53,436 bases of DNA from Asaia bogorensis. Lineage in GTDB: Bacteria > Pseudomonadota > Alphaproteobacteria > Acetobacterales > Acetobacteraceae. Location of the stretch: the NCBI GenBank assembly GCA_943333505.2, contig CALQTN020000026.1, forward strand, positions 1-53,436. The letters run 5' to 3'. The notes under the pieces were generated by a model that ran no database searches, was not told the origin of the DNA, and was given only the letters and a program-made list of their open reading frames with translations. This document shows, piece by piece, positions 26,080-34,772 of the stretch; the first letter of the stretch is position 1; each line of letters opens with the position of its first letter. A program made the translations under genes and the position numbers.

Positions 26080-26265
26080 CTCGTTTCTTCCCTTGCATGG
26101 ACGGCATAGCTGCTCGCCGCGACCTGGGGCCAACATGCCGGGTTCCTGTCGAGCCGGCAAGATCGGCGGTGCATTCGCGCTCGACAACGCCGCGCGCGGC
26201 AGGCAAATGACTTTGTGCGTACCGCCGGGACAGGCGGATCGATTGCAATATGTGGGGAGTTGAGA

Positions 26266-27222
26266 ATGAACGTGGGACGGATGCTTGCATGGATCGCGGT
26301 GGTGTTGGGCAGCCTGGCCTGGCCCGCGCAGGCGGCAGAATGGCCCACCAAGCCAGTCCGGGTGATTGTGCCCTATCCGGCCGGCGGTTCGCTGGATGCG
26401 ATTTCACGTCCGTTCGTTGAATCGCTGGCAAAGCGCCTCGGTCAGCCTTTCGTGATTGACAATCGTGCCGGCGCTGCCGGCGCGGTCGGTACCGAGGCGA
26501 CCGCCCGCGCGGCGCCCGATGGTTACACGCTGCTCGCGGCGCCAAATGGGCCGTTGGTGTTGTTGCCGCTGCTGCGCAAAGTGCCCTATGGGCCGACCGA
26601 TCTGGTGCCGATCGGGCCGATGGGCGAATTTGTTTATGGCTTCGCGGTGCTGCCCAAAACCGGCATCAAGTCGATGGCCGAGCTGGTGGCTTATGCAAAA
26701 AAGCACCCTGGCCGGGTGTCCTATTCTTCGCCAGGCGCGGGCTCGGCGACCAATTTACGTGGTGAGGCGTTCAAGATTCTGGCCGGCGTCGACATTCTGC
26801 ATGTGCCCTATCGCACCGGGGCGGAAGCGCTTATCGATTTTCTCTCCGGTACGGTTGACGTGATAATCGACAATGTGATGTTCCCGCATGTTCGGGCCGG
26901 GCAGGCGACCTTGCTCGCGGTGACGTCGGATCGGCGCTTCCCGATGTTCCCCGACGTGCCGACCATGGCCGAGGCCGGCTATCCGGTCGGTCTGCCGACC
27001 ATGGCGGCGCTTTATGTTCCCAAGGGCACTCCGGCGGCGATCCAGGCCATCCTTTCCCGCGCGATCGCGGACGCCAACGCCGACCCGGAAGTCCAAAAGC
27101 GTGTGCTCCAGGTCGGGTTCTTTCCAATGAGCAAAACTGGCCCGGAATTGCAGGCCGCGCTCAATAGCCAGATCGCCGAATACCAGAATTGGGTAACACG
27201 CACCGGGCTGAAGATCGAATAG
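26266..27222 (+). CDS. Bug-family tripartite tricarboxylate transporter substrate-binding protein
   Basis: A 318-residue periplasmic binding protein with signal peptide MNVGRMLAWIAVVLGSLAWP ending before AQAAEWPTKPVRVIVPYPAG. It has the family's VIDNRAGAAGAVGTEATARA and PDVPTMAEAGYPVG. It is followed by the TctB gene after 31 bases, so it is the operon's own receptor. Its divergent neighbour at 25105 is related only at family level and reads differently through most of its length, so they are probably two receptors of different specificity. Confidence 0.9.
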   Translation: MNVGRMLAWIAVVLGSLAWPAQAAEWPTKPVRVIVPYPAGGSLDAISRPFVESLAKRLGQPFVIDNRAGAAGAVGTEATARAAPDGYTLLAAPNGPLVLLPLLRKVPYGPTDLVPIGPMGEFVYGFAVLPKTGIKSMAELVAYAKKHPGRVSYSSPGAGSATNLRGEAFKILAGVDILHVPYRTGAEALIDFLSGTVDVIIDNVMFPHVRAGQATLLAVTSDRRFPMFPDVPTMAEAGYPVGLPTMAALYVPKGTPAAIQAILSRAIADANADPEVQKRVLQVGFFPMSKTGPELQAALNSQIAEYQNWVTRTGLKIE

Positions 27223-27253
27223 AAACGAGGATGCCGACGATGAAAGTCATGCC

Positions 27254-27727
27254 ATGACCGCGGGCGAGCAAACACCCAACCGCGGTATCCGCAGCGGGCA
27301 GGATCTCTTGTGCGGTGCGATGTTCGCGCTGATCGGCGTCGGCGCGCTGTGGGTCGGCCGCGACTATCCGATGGGCACCCCGCTCCGCCTGGGCAGCGGG
27401 GTATTCCCGTGGCTGCTGAGCTGGGGGTTGATCGGGGTGGGCGCGATTGTCTTTGTCAAAGGGCTGCTGACCGACGGTCCGCGCCTGACCGGCTGGGCGT
27501 GGCGGCCGGTTATCCTGATTACCCTGGCGGCGATATGTTTCGCCCTCCTGGTCGAGCCGGCCGGGCTTGTGGTCAGCATGGCGGTGCTGATGGGGCTGGG
27601 TGCGCTGGCGGGCGACGGACATCGCCTGCGTGAGTTGTCGATCTTTTTGGCCATCATGCTGGCGCTCGGTGTCGGTATTTTCGTCTGGGGTCTCGGTATG
27701 CCGATTAAGGTTTTCCCATGGAACTGA
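27254..27727 (+). CDS. tctB: Tripartite tricarboxylate transporter small membrane subunit
   Basis: A 157-residue membrane protein with about four hydrophobic segments (for example GAMFALIGVGALWVGRDYP and ILITLAAICFALLVEP). This size and the conserved G-x-G-x-FPWLL motif match TctB, the small integral subunit of the transporter. Its last ten bases overlap tctA, so the two are translated together. The cytoplasmic membrane is the site of action. Confidence 0.9.
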   Translation: MTAGEQTPNRGIRSGQDLLCGAMFALIGVGALWVGRDYPMGTPLRLGSGVFPWLLSWGLIGVGAIVFVKGLLTDGPRLTGWAWRPVILITLAAICFALLVEPAGLVVSMAVLMGLGALAGDGHRLRELSIFLAIMLALGVGIFVWGLGMPIKVFPWN

Positions 27728-29232
27728 GTCCCCTTGTCGATAATCTGGCTCTCGGATTTTCGGTCGCCCTTACGCTGCAGAATCTGTTCTGGTGCCTGAT
27801 CGGCGCGGTTGTCGGCACTGCAATCGGGGTGCTACCCGGCGTTGGGCCGGTGGCGACGATGGCGCTGCTGCTGCCGGTAACCTATTATTTGCCGGCCGAA
27901 GGCGCGCTCATCATGCTCGCCGGCATTTACTACGGCGCGCAATATGGCGGCTCGACGACGGCTATTTTGGTGAACCTGCCGGGTGAGTCGTCCTCGGTTG
28001 TCACCTGTCTGGACGGCTATGCGATGGCGCGCCAAGGGCGTGCCGGGCCTGCACTGGCGATCGCCGCGATCGGGTCGTTCTTCGCCGGAACGGTCGCGAC
28101 ATTCCTGATCGCGGTTGCAGCCCCGCCGCTCACGCTGGTCGCGCAGCAATTTGGTCCGGCCGATTACTGCTCCCTGATGGTGTTGGGGTTGGTGACCGCC
28201 GTGGTGATGGCGCATGGGTCGGTGGTCAAGGCCGTGGGCATGATTTTCCTTGGCCTGTTGCTGGGCATTGCCGGCACAGACGTCAACACCGGCAACCTGC
28301 GTTTCACGTTCGGCATCGACATTCTGTTCGATGGCATCAACTTTGTGCCAATCGCCATGGGTGTGTTCGGGCTGAACGAAATCATGGCCAATCTGACCAA
28401 CAAGCAGCGCCGCGACCTGCTGAGTTCCAAGGTCAGCGGGCTGATGCCGACGATCAAGGATTTGAAGGAGTCGTTCGGCGCCATGGTACGCGGCACCGCC
28501 TTGGGCAGCGTGCTCGGCATTCTGCCGGGCGGTGGCGCGGTGCTGGCGAGCTTTTCCGCCTATACGCTGGAAAAGCGTATATCGAAGACCCCGGAGAAAT
28601 TCGGCACCGGCATGATCCAGGGTGTGGCGGGGCCGGAAAGTGCCAACAATGCTGCCGCCCAAACCTCTTTCATCCCGATGCTGACTTTGGGCATTCCGTC
28701 CAACGCGGTGATGGCGATGATGGTCGGCGGCATGATGATCCATGGCATCGTACCCGGCCCGCAGGTGATGACCGAAAAGCCCGGCCTGTTCTGGGGCATG
28801 ATCGTCAGCATGTGGGTCGGCAATCTGATGCTGGTGGTGTTCAACCTGCCGCTGGTCGGCATTTGGGTGAAGATGCTGATGGTGCCGTATCGGCTGCTGT
28901 CGATCGCCATCCTGTTCTTCTGCTGCATCGGCGTTTACAGCCTGAATAATTCCGCTGACGAAGTGCTGCTGATCGCCTTCTTTGGCGTTTTCGGCTATTT
29001 GTTCGTCAAGCTGGACTGCGAACCGGCACCAATGTTGCTCGGCTTCATCCTTGGGCCGCTGATGGAGACCTATCTGCGGCGCGCCATGCTGCTGTCGCGC
29101 GGGGACCCGTATGTCTTCGTCGAACGTCCGTTGAGTCTCGCGTTCCTGATCATCGCCGCAGTGCTGTTGCTGATGGTGGTTCTGCCGTTCATTCGCCGTG
29201 CGCGCGAAAAAGCCTTCGTCGAGGAGGGCTAG
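27718..29232 (+). CDS. tctA: Tripartite tricarboxylate transporter large membrane subunit
   Basis: A 504-residue polytopic membrane protein (about 10-12 segments) of the TctA/DUF112 family. GIYYGAQYGGSTTAILVNLP is the family hallmark, followed by ESANNAAAQTSFIPMLTLGI and GPESAN-type loops. With TctB it forms the sodium- or proton-driven carboxylate permease fed by a Bug protein. A CATCATCC-type element and a strong second hairpin follow the stop, before the convergent carbonic anhydrase. Confidence 0.93.
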   Translation: MELSPLVDNLALGFSVALTLQNLFWCLIGAVVGTAIGVLPGVGPVATMALLLPVTYYLPAEGALIMLAGIYYGAQYGGSTTAILVNLPGESSSVVTCLDGYAMARQGRAGPALAIAAIGSFFAGTVATFLIAVAAPPLTLVAQQFGPADYCSLMVLGLVTAVVMAHGSVVKAVGMIFLGLLLGIAGTDVNTGNLRFTFGIDILFDGINFVPIAMGVFGLNEIMANLTNKQRRDLLSSKVSGLMPTIKDLKESFGAMVRGTALGSVLGILPGGGAVLASFSAYTLEKRISKTPEKFGTGMIQGVAGPESANNAAAQTSFIPMLTLGIPSNAVMAMMVGGMMIHGIVPGPQVMTEKPGLFWGMIVSMWVGNLMLVVFNLPLVGIWVKMLMVPYRLLSIAILFFCCIGVYSLNNSADEVLLIAFFGVFGYLFVKLDCEPAPMLLGFILGPLMETYLRRAMLLSRGDPYVFVERPLSLAFLIIAAVLLLMVVLPFIRRAREKAFVEEG

Positions 29233-29233
29233 A

Positions 29234-29287
29234 GCATCATCCGATCGGCTTGCCTATACGATCGGATAAAGATGATTGTGAAAACAA
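29234..29287. repeat. CATCATCC-type hairpin, family B copy 3
   Basis: GCATCATCCGATCG is matched by CGATCGGAT (9-bp arms 29239-29247 and 29259-29267), and the shared tail GTGAAAACAA is at 29278-29287. It is the same design as the hairpins at 22261 and 25057, placed just after the tctA stop. Confidence 0.7.
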
Positions 29288-29293
29288 CAATTT

Positions 29294-29333
29294 AGAGCGC
29301 GATGACCGCGCTTATCAGCGGTCATCGCGCTCT
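29294..29333. terminator. Perfect 16-bp hairpin between tctA and the carbonic anhydrase gene
   Basis: Arms AGAGCGCGATGACCGC (29294-29309) and its exact complement (29318-29333), with an eight-base loop, sit between two convergent operons. No long T run follows. The stem is strong enough to act as a bidirectional terminator or an mRNA end-protecting structure for the long minus-strand operon. Confidence 0.75.
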
Positions 29334-29346
29334 CAGGCCGGCCCGA

Positions 29347-30003
29347 TTACGGCGCCGGTTCGCAGCGCAACGGCAGCCGTCCGTCGGCAATGGGGTTGAA
29401 TGCGCCCGTGGCGGCATCGCGCACCAGCAACTGTCCGGACGCGACCCCGAAATAAGCCCCGTGCAGCGCCAGGGTTCCGCTTTCGACGCGCCGGTAGATC
29501 CAGGGAAATGTCATCAGATTGCGCAGGCTGAGCGCAACCGACGCCAATTCCAGCTTGGTTTGAAAATCTGGCCCGCGTTCGCCCAGTTCGGCCGCTGCCG
29601 GGGCGATTTGCGACATCCAGCGGCCAATGAAATCGCCCGATGATAGTGGGTCGATATCGTCGGCATAAGCGCGAATGCCGCCGCAGAGCGCGTGCCCAAG
29701 CACGACAATATGCCGCACCCCGAGCGCCACGATCGCGAACTCCAGCGCTGCCGACGTGCCGTGCTGGGTGTCGCCGCCGTGCTCGTACCGCGGCACCAGA
29801 TTGGCGACATTGCGGGCCACCAGAATTTCACCCGGTGCGGCGTCAAAGATCACTTCAGGGGAAACCCGCGAATCAATGCAGCCGATAACCATGATCTCGG
29901 GCCGCTGGCCCTGATCGGCGAGGTCGCGGTAGCGGGTGCGTTCGTCATCAAAGCGCCCGGAAAGGAAGCTCCGATAACCATCGCTCAACCGTGTCGGAAA
30001 CAT
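29347..30003 (-). CDS. Beta-class carbonic anhydrase
   Basis: A 218-residue beta-carbonic anhydrase. Zinc ligands Cys42, His104 and Cys107 lie in GCIDSRVSPE and LGHALCGGI, with the catalytic Asp44/Arg46 dyad in CxDSR. It interconverts CO2 and bicarbonate in the cytosol. Its start codon directly abuts the xrtA stop (30003 and 30004, no spacer), making it the last gene of the ten-gene XrtA operon. The stop at 29347 is followed by a strong hairpin. Placement of a carbonic anhydrase in such a locus is unusual, and its link to exopolysaccharide is unknown. Confidence 0.93.
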   Translation of the reverse strand: MFPTRLSDGYRSFLSGRFDDERTRYRDLADQGQRPEIMVIGCIDSRVSPEVIFDAAPGEILVARNVANLVPRYEHGGDTQHGTSAALEFAIVALGVRHIVVLGHALCGGIRAYADDIDPLSSGDFIGRWMSQIAPAAAELGERGPDFQTKLELASVALSLRNLMTFPWIYRRVESGTLALHGAYFGVASGQLLVRDAATGAFNPIADGRLPLRCEPAP

Positions 30004-31608
30004 TTAGCTGCCTTTGGTTTGACCGACGATGGCGCTGGTCGCCAAGGCGGCGACCTGATCGGCAAGGCCAGATTGTGCGTTCAGGAAAACCTGGATCGCG
30101 CGTTCGGAATACTGGCGCTGCGGGGTGGTCATCGGTTGATTTTTTTGTCCGGCGGGAATGATCGGTTCTGCACTGACCGCCATCAGCACCTGGGCGTAAC
30201 GGCTGCCGAGCATGGAATTGCGTGCCTGGAGCAGACGTTCGCTGAGGCCGCCGGCGCTTGGCCGCCCATCCAGCCAATAGGTCATCGCGGTTACCCGGGC
30301 CGGGGTTTCGGTGGAAATCGTGCGCCAGCGCGATGGCTCAATTCCCGGGATCGTCATGCTGGAGAATATGCGTTCGTCGGATGCTTCGGCGCCACTCAAC
30401 CGGTTGCGGTTAACCGCCAGAATGCCGGGGCTCGCCCGGCTCGAGAACACTTCGACGACAACCTGGAGGCGGATTGGCCCACAGATGAAGTCCTGGCGGT
30501 TGCTGGCACCATGGGCGTTGGGTTGATCGGGCTGGGCGGGTTGGGCGACGCAGCCTTGCGGAATGGCGAAGTGCGGTGCGGTGATCGCCACCTTGTCACC
30601 GCCGCCGGAGCGATTGAACCAGAGTGCGACCGCCGGGCCAGTGCTGGCCACCATCCCGACCAGTGACACCGCCAAGATCGGAGACCAGCGGCCAACGCTT
30701 TGGGGCGGGGGGTAGTCCGGCGCGGCCGGACGGTCGTGGTGGTCTTCGCGGAACGGCAGCCCGGCGAGGATCAGCAGCAGGATGACGAAGGAGTTGAATA
30801 TCCAGCCATAGATCAGATGATCGGCGGCGGCCGCTTCGGCGCTCCCCAGGATATGGCCGAGCGTGACGATCCCGAGCGCGCGGAACCCATTTGCCACCAC
30901 CGGGATGATCAGGGATGCCACAAAGAACATCGCCCGCCTGCCGGGGCTGCGATAGATCAGGCAGGCATAAAGCACGCCAAACGCGACCGAGGCGATCAGG
31001 AAGCGCAAACCGGCGCAAGCTTCGGCGATCAGGAAGCGCCCAGCGGCAATTTCGATAATCAGATCGTCTGTGTAGTGGGAAATTCCCAGCACCGTCAGAC
31101 CGATATCGGTGAACTGCGCGGTCACGACCTGCAGCCACGGCGTCAGGAAATAGCCAACCGGCACCAGAAAATAGAGGTAGAGCAGCCCCGCCGACAGCGT
31201 CCACCACAACTGCCAGCCCAGGCAGGCCAAAAACAGCACCTGAACCATCGTAATCACGATCAGCTGCTGGCCTTCCATAATACCCAGCCGTTCAGCCGTG
31301 ATCCAAGCCAGGACCAGCGGCACCATCAGCCAGGTGGCTTTGGGCATCGGCTGGGCGATTTGGCCGACAACATCGTCACGACGGTCCCACGCCAGATAGA
31401 GCGCGATCGGGATCACAAAGAAACAGTGATTATAGGCGGTCGATGCTTCCCAGATGCCGACCGCTGCACGACCTTCGGACCAGAACAGCGCGGTGAACAC
31501 CGCCAAGCCCAGGCCAAGTGCCCAGGCAACTGGCCGCAACGCATCGACGAAATCCGCCAATTCGCCCTGCGGTGGGTCGAAATCCTCGATCTCGGCTTCG
31601 GCGCTCAT
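30004..31608 (-). CDS. xrtA: Exosortase A, with fused EpsI-type C-terminal domain
   Basis: A 534-residue polytopic membrane protein. About eight hydrophobic segments in residues 20-320 carry the exosortase active site. This has Cys198 in EACAGLRFLIAS, Arg243 in VANGFRALGIV, and a candidate His264 in ADHLIYGW. A C-terminal EpsI-like domain from about 330 follows. Exosortase A cleaves PEP-CTERM sorting signals of secreted proteins at the inner membrane, usually next to an exopolysaccharide locus. It lies 13 bases after the glycosyltransferase and abuts carbonic anhydrase. ATG 31608 is chosen because the upstream frame lies inside the glycosyltransferase. Confidence 0.92.
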   Translation of the reverse strand: MSAEAEIEDFDPPQGELADFVDALRPVAWALGLGLAVFTALFWSEGRAAVGIWEASTAYNHCFFVIPIALYLAWDRRDDVVGQIAQPMPKATWLMVPLVLAWITAERLGIMEGQQLIVITMVQVLFLACLGWQLWWTLSAGLLYLYFLVPVGYFLTPWLQVVTAQFTDIGLTVLGISHYTDDLIIEIAAGRFLIAEACAGLRFLIASVAFGVLYACLIYRSPGRRAMFFVASLIIPVVANGFRALGIVTLGHILGSAEAAAADHLIYGWIFNSFVILLLILAGLPFREDHHDRPAAPDYPPPQSVGRWSPILAVSLVGMVASTGPAVALWFNRSGGGDKVAITAPHFAIPQGCVAQPAQPDQPNAHGASNRQDFICGPIRLQVVVEVFSSRASPGILAVNRNRLSGAEASDERIFSSMTIPGIEPSRWRTISTETPARVTAMTYWLDGRPSAGGLSERLLQARNSMLGSRYAQVLMAVSAEPIIPAGQKNQPMTTPQRQYSERAIQVFLNAQSGLADQVAALATSAIVGQTKGS

Positions 31609-31621
31609 GCGGCATCCTGGC

Positions 31622-32869
31622 TTATGGTGAAAGTATCCTAGCACGGCGCGCGGCAAGTTCGGTATCCAGCAGCCGGTCGAGCAACGCCATCCTTGACGCC
31701 CAGCTATACGAGGCTTCCATCGCCCGGCGTGCGGCCGCGCCGATATCGGGGTGTTTGCCATCGAGTACCGTGCCGATTGTGGCTGCAAGCGCCTCGGCGC
31801 CATCAGCTACCAGCAGGTCACGCCCGGCCATGGCGCGCACACCCTCGAACGCTTGCGGCGTTACCACCACCGGGCGACCAAGCGCCATGGCTTCCAGCAC
31901 CTTGTTCTGAATGCCACGCGCGATACGCAACGGGATCACAGCCGCGGCGGCGTGCGCGACATAGGGCCGCACATCAGCGACCCGACCGGTCACCAACACA
32001 CCCGCCAGTGCGGCAAGTGCGCGGATTCTGGGGGGTGGATTGGCGCCGATAATAGCGAATTCTGTGCTTGGATGGCGCCGCCGCACGATCGGCAGAACCT
32101 CGTTCGCGAACCACATCGCCGCATCTTCGTTCGGCCAGTAATCCATGTTGCCGACCAGCGCGATATGCGGCCCGGCCGATGCGTAGGGCGTGTCGAAGCA
32201 ATGATCGGGCGAGAATTGTTCGAGATCGACGCCCTGTTCAACCGCGTGCAGTTTATCGCCGATCGCGGGCATCAGGCGGCGGAACTCGGCGCATTCGGGT
32301 TCTGATACCAGGAAGGTCAGATCGCAGGCCCGGGCCGCCGCGATTTCATAGGCAAGCAAGGTGCGGGCTTCGCGCGCCCAGACCATATTCATTGGGAAGC
32401 CTGCTGTGATGGCGTATTCGCGCCATTTTTCTGAATCGATATCCTGCATGTCCAGCACCAATACCGGGCGCTGTGTCGTATCCACCAACGGCAGCACATA
32501 GGGCGCCATCGGGGTCGAAAACAAATAGGCGATATCGATCCTTTCCCGCGCTAACACTGACTTCACCCAGGCGGCGAGGCCGGAATGGTGATTATAGTCG
32601 AGCATCAGGGGCCGGCCGGGCCGAAACATCGCCAGCGACTTGATCTTCTGCCAGCGCTTATCGATTGGAAAGCACACGAGTTCGGCGCAAAACGGACGCA
32701 ACACCTCATAATGCGCCATATCGGCCGGATCATCGACCAGACAGCCCAGCAGCACCCGATAGCGGCTGGCGAAATGGCGCAGCAGGTTCCAACCGCGGAT
32801 TTTTTCGCCCTTGACCGGCGGGTAGAGGAAACGCGGGCTGATGAACAGCATGGTGGGCTTGTCGGCCAC
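31622..32869 (-). CDS. XrtA/PEP-CTERM-associated glycosyltransferase (TIGR03087-like, GT4)
   Basis: A 415-residue GT-B glycosyltransferase resembling the sugar transferase that accompanies exosortase systems. It begins MADKPTMLFISPRFLYPPVK and carries KGEKIRGWNLLRHFA, VLDMQDIDSEKWREYA, HIALVGNMDYWPNEDAAMWF and the C-terminal ARGIQNKVLEAMALGRPVV. A GTG start at 32869 overlaps the FemAB stop (TAGTG). ATG 32851 is possible but lacks a ribosome-binding site. It would transfer a sugar to the lipid-linked exopolysaccharide repeat in the cytoplasm. Confidence 0.88.
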   Translation of the reverse strand: MADKPTMLFISPRFLYPPVKGEKIRGWNLLRHFASRYRVLLGCLVDDPADMAHYEVLRPFCAELVCFPIDKRWQKIKSLAMFRPGRPLMLDYNHHSGLAAWVKSVLARERIDIAYLFSTPMAPYVLPLVDTTQRPVLVLDMQDIDSEKWREYAITAGFPMNMVWAREARTLLAYEIAAARACDLTFLVSEPECAEFRRLMPAIGDKLHAVEQGVDLEQFSPDHCFDTPYASAGPHIALVGNMDYWPNEDAAMWFANEVLPIVRRRHPSTEFAIIGANPPPRIRALAALAGVLVTGRVADVRPYVAHAAAAVIPLRIARGIQNKVLEAMALGRPVVVTPQAFEGVRAMAGRDLLVADGAEALAATIGTVLDGKHPDIGAAARRAMEASYSWASRMALLDRLLDTELAARRARILSP

Positions 32870-33918
32870 TACCCCAAGCCCCGCACAATATGCGGCCCGA
32901 TCAGATTGGCGACCGGGATTGGTAACCGCTTCCACGCGGCGATGAACAGCGCGAATTTTGGGTTCAGCGGGTTGTTGTCCGGGATTGACTGTCCGGGCGC
33001 GAGGCGGAAGCGGTAATGCATCGGTGCCGGGGTGAAGCCCCAGTTTTTCTTGAAAGCCATTGCCCCGGTGCCGAGCTTGCTGCGACCGAAATCGAACAGG
33101 GTGCAGCCTTTCGCCGCCGCGCGCCGCATCACTTCCCAGTACATGAAATCATTGCCATAGCGATCGCGCGCCACCGCCCGCCCGCCGCCGTAATAGGGCA
33201 GTACCTCGTTCCGGAAATAGAAATTCATCACCGAGGCAATCGGGGTTCGCCCATCCAGAATGGTGACAATGTCGATCCGCCCGGCGAATTCCTCCATCAG
33301 GATGGCGAAGAAACGCTTGGAAAACACGGGAGTGCCAAGATTGCGCACGCTTTCGGCATAGATCGCGTGCAGGCGGTTGATGTCGGTATCGCGTTCCGAG
33401 CGCAGCCCTGCGTCGATCCCTTTGCGCACCATCGCCCGCTGCTTACGTGGAATGGCCTTGAGGTTGGCGTCATCAGACGCCGAAATCGCCTTGCGGAACA
33501 GGACATAGAGGTCGCTTCGCTGCGGCCATTGCGCCTCATCCAGCCAGTCAGCTGGCGGGGCGTCGCGGAAGCGAAACTCCATTACCGGCACGGCCATCCG
33601 GTCCATCAACCCGGCGGCATGGGCTTGAAGGGCCTGGAAGCTGTCGCGGTCGGATGCCAGCGGCCCGCCATGCACGCAGAATGGCACCGAGACGAGGCTG
33701 TTGCCGAACAGCATGGTCTTCACCTGCGCGAGCGGGAGCACACCGGTGATGATGCCATCGGTTTCGGCCAGCGCGTAGTAGGTGGCGTGGCCGAAGGCGC
33801 GGGCGATCACGGTTTGCCAGGCGGCAAGATGGAAGAAGGTACCGTCCGGATGCGCGGTGACAAACCCGTCCCAGGCAGCGATGTCGGATGGCGCGAGCGC
33901 GCGGACCGTAACGGTCAT
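32869..33918 (-). CDS. FemAB family XrtA/PEP-CTERM system-associated protein
   Basis: A 349-residue GNAT-fold protein of the FemAB family. It has GTFFHLAAWQTVIARAFGHA near the N-terminus, FGNSLVSVPFCVHGGPLA and a C-terminal GNDFMYWEVMRRAAAKGCTL with FDFGRSKLGTGAMAFKKNWG. This pattern matches the FemAB-like protein typical of XrtA loci. It presumably transfers an aminoacyl or acyl group to the glycan or a precursor. It overlaps the deacetylase gene by four bases (ATGA) upstream and shares a TAGTG junction with the glycosyltransferase downstream. Confidence 0.88.
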   Translation of the reverse strand: MTVTVRALAPSDIAAWDGFVTAHPDGTFFHLAAWQTVIARAFGHATYYALAETDGIITGVLPLAQVKTMLFGNSLVSVPFCVHGGPLASDRDSFQALQAHAAGLMDRMAVPVMEFRFRDAPPADWLDEAQWPQRSDLYVLFRKAISASDDANLKAIPRKQRAMVRKGIDAGLRSERDTDINRLHAIYAESVRNLGTPVFSKRFFAILMEEFAGRIDIVTILDGRTPIASVMNFYFRNEVLPYYGGGRAVARDRYGNDFMYWEVMRRAAAKGCTLFDFGRSKLGTGAMAFKKNWGFTPAPMHYRFRLAPGQSIPDNNPLNPKFALFIAAWKRLPIPVANLIGPHIVRGLG

Positions 33919-34766
33919 GCCGGCCCCGCGATCGCGGGCGCAAACACCCGATCCATCCGATCCCAGGCGAAATCGGCGAGCAGGCGCACCAGACGCGGTT
34001 CGGTCTTATCGAGATTGAGGTAGTGGCGAAAGCGCGACAACCGGCTCAGCCCGGCGACACGCGGCTGGTCGGGGTCGAATTCCCAAGGGTGGGTGTAGAA
34101 TATCCCAGGCTTACCCTCGGCGGTGTTGAAACCGGCCAGGCCGAGGCGGAACAGCGCATAGGGCAGCAGGCGGAAAAACCCGCCGCCGGAGCACGGCAGA
34201 TTGCGCCCGAAAATCGGCAGCGCGGTCATCGGCAACTCGCAGAAGCCGGCGGGACCGGGGTAATAGGGCAGGCGCGGGGCATCAGGGGCGCCGTAAAGAT
34301 CGTGCTTCACCGGGTAGACGGAGGAACTATAGCGATGTCCGGTTTCGGCCAGCACATCGGCGGCCCAGGGGGTGGCGGCGCCGATCGAGAAGGTCGGCGC
34401 ACGGTAGCCGATCACCGCAACCCCGCCAATATCTTCGAGCAAAGCCTTGGCGCGGCTGACATCGGCGCGGAAGGTCGCGGCGTCCTGGCGTGACACGCGT
34501 TGATGGGCGTAGCCATGGCTCGCCAGTTCGTGCCCGCCGGCGACGATGCGCCGGACGATTTCCGGGTAACGTTCCGCCACCCAGCCCAAGGTGAAGAATG
34601 TTGCCTTCACGCTGGCTGCGTCAAAGCGCGCCAGCAGAAGGTCGGTGTTGGCTTCTACCCGGCTTGGGAACGCGTCCCAGTCGGTGGGCGGAACCACGCC
34701 GGTAAATGCCTCGACCTGGAAATAATCCTCCACGTCTACGGTCATGGCATTGGTGATGCGGGGCAT
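33915..34766 (-). CDS. XrtA system polysaccharide deacetylase
   Basis: A 283-residue NodB-fold deacetylase with DUF3473 features. The metal-binding Asp is in MTVDVEDYFQVEAF, and the His pair in HELASHGYAHQRVS. RAPTFSIG is the substrate-loop motif, and the C-terminus has GIFYTHPWEFDPDQPR. It removes N-acetyl groups from hexosamines of the exopolysaccharide. There is no signal peptide, unlike many periplasmic deacetylases, as is usual in this subfamily. It overlaps FemAB by four bases and follows the ATPase by six. Confidence 0.92.
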   Translation of the reverse strand: MPRITNAMTVDVEDYFQVEAFTGVVPPTDWDAFPSRVEANTDLLLARFDAASVKATFFTLGWVAERYPEIVRRIVAGGHELASHGYAHQRVSRQDAATFRADVSRAKALLEDIGGVAVIGYRAPTFSIGAATPWAADVLAETGHRYSSSVYPVKHDLYGAPDAPRLPYYPGPAGFCELPMTALPIFGRNLPCSGGGFFRLLPYALFRLGLAGFNTAEGKPGIFYTHPWEFDPDQPRVAGLSRLSRFRHYLNLDKTEPRLVRLLADFAWDRMDRVFAPAIAGPA

Positions 34767-34772
34767 GGCAGG

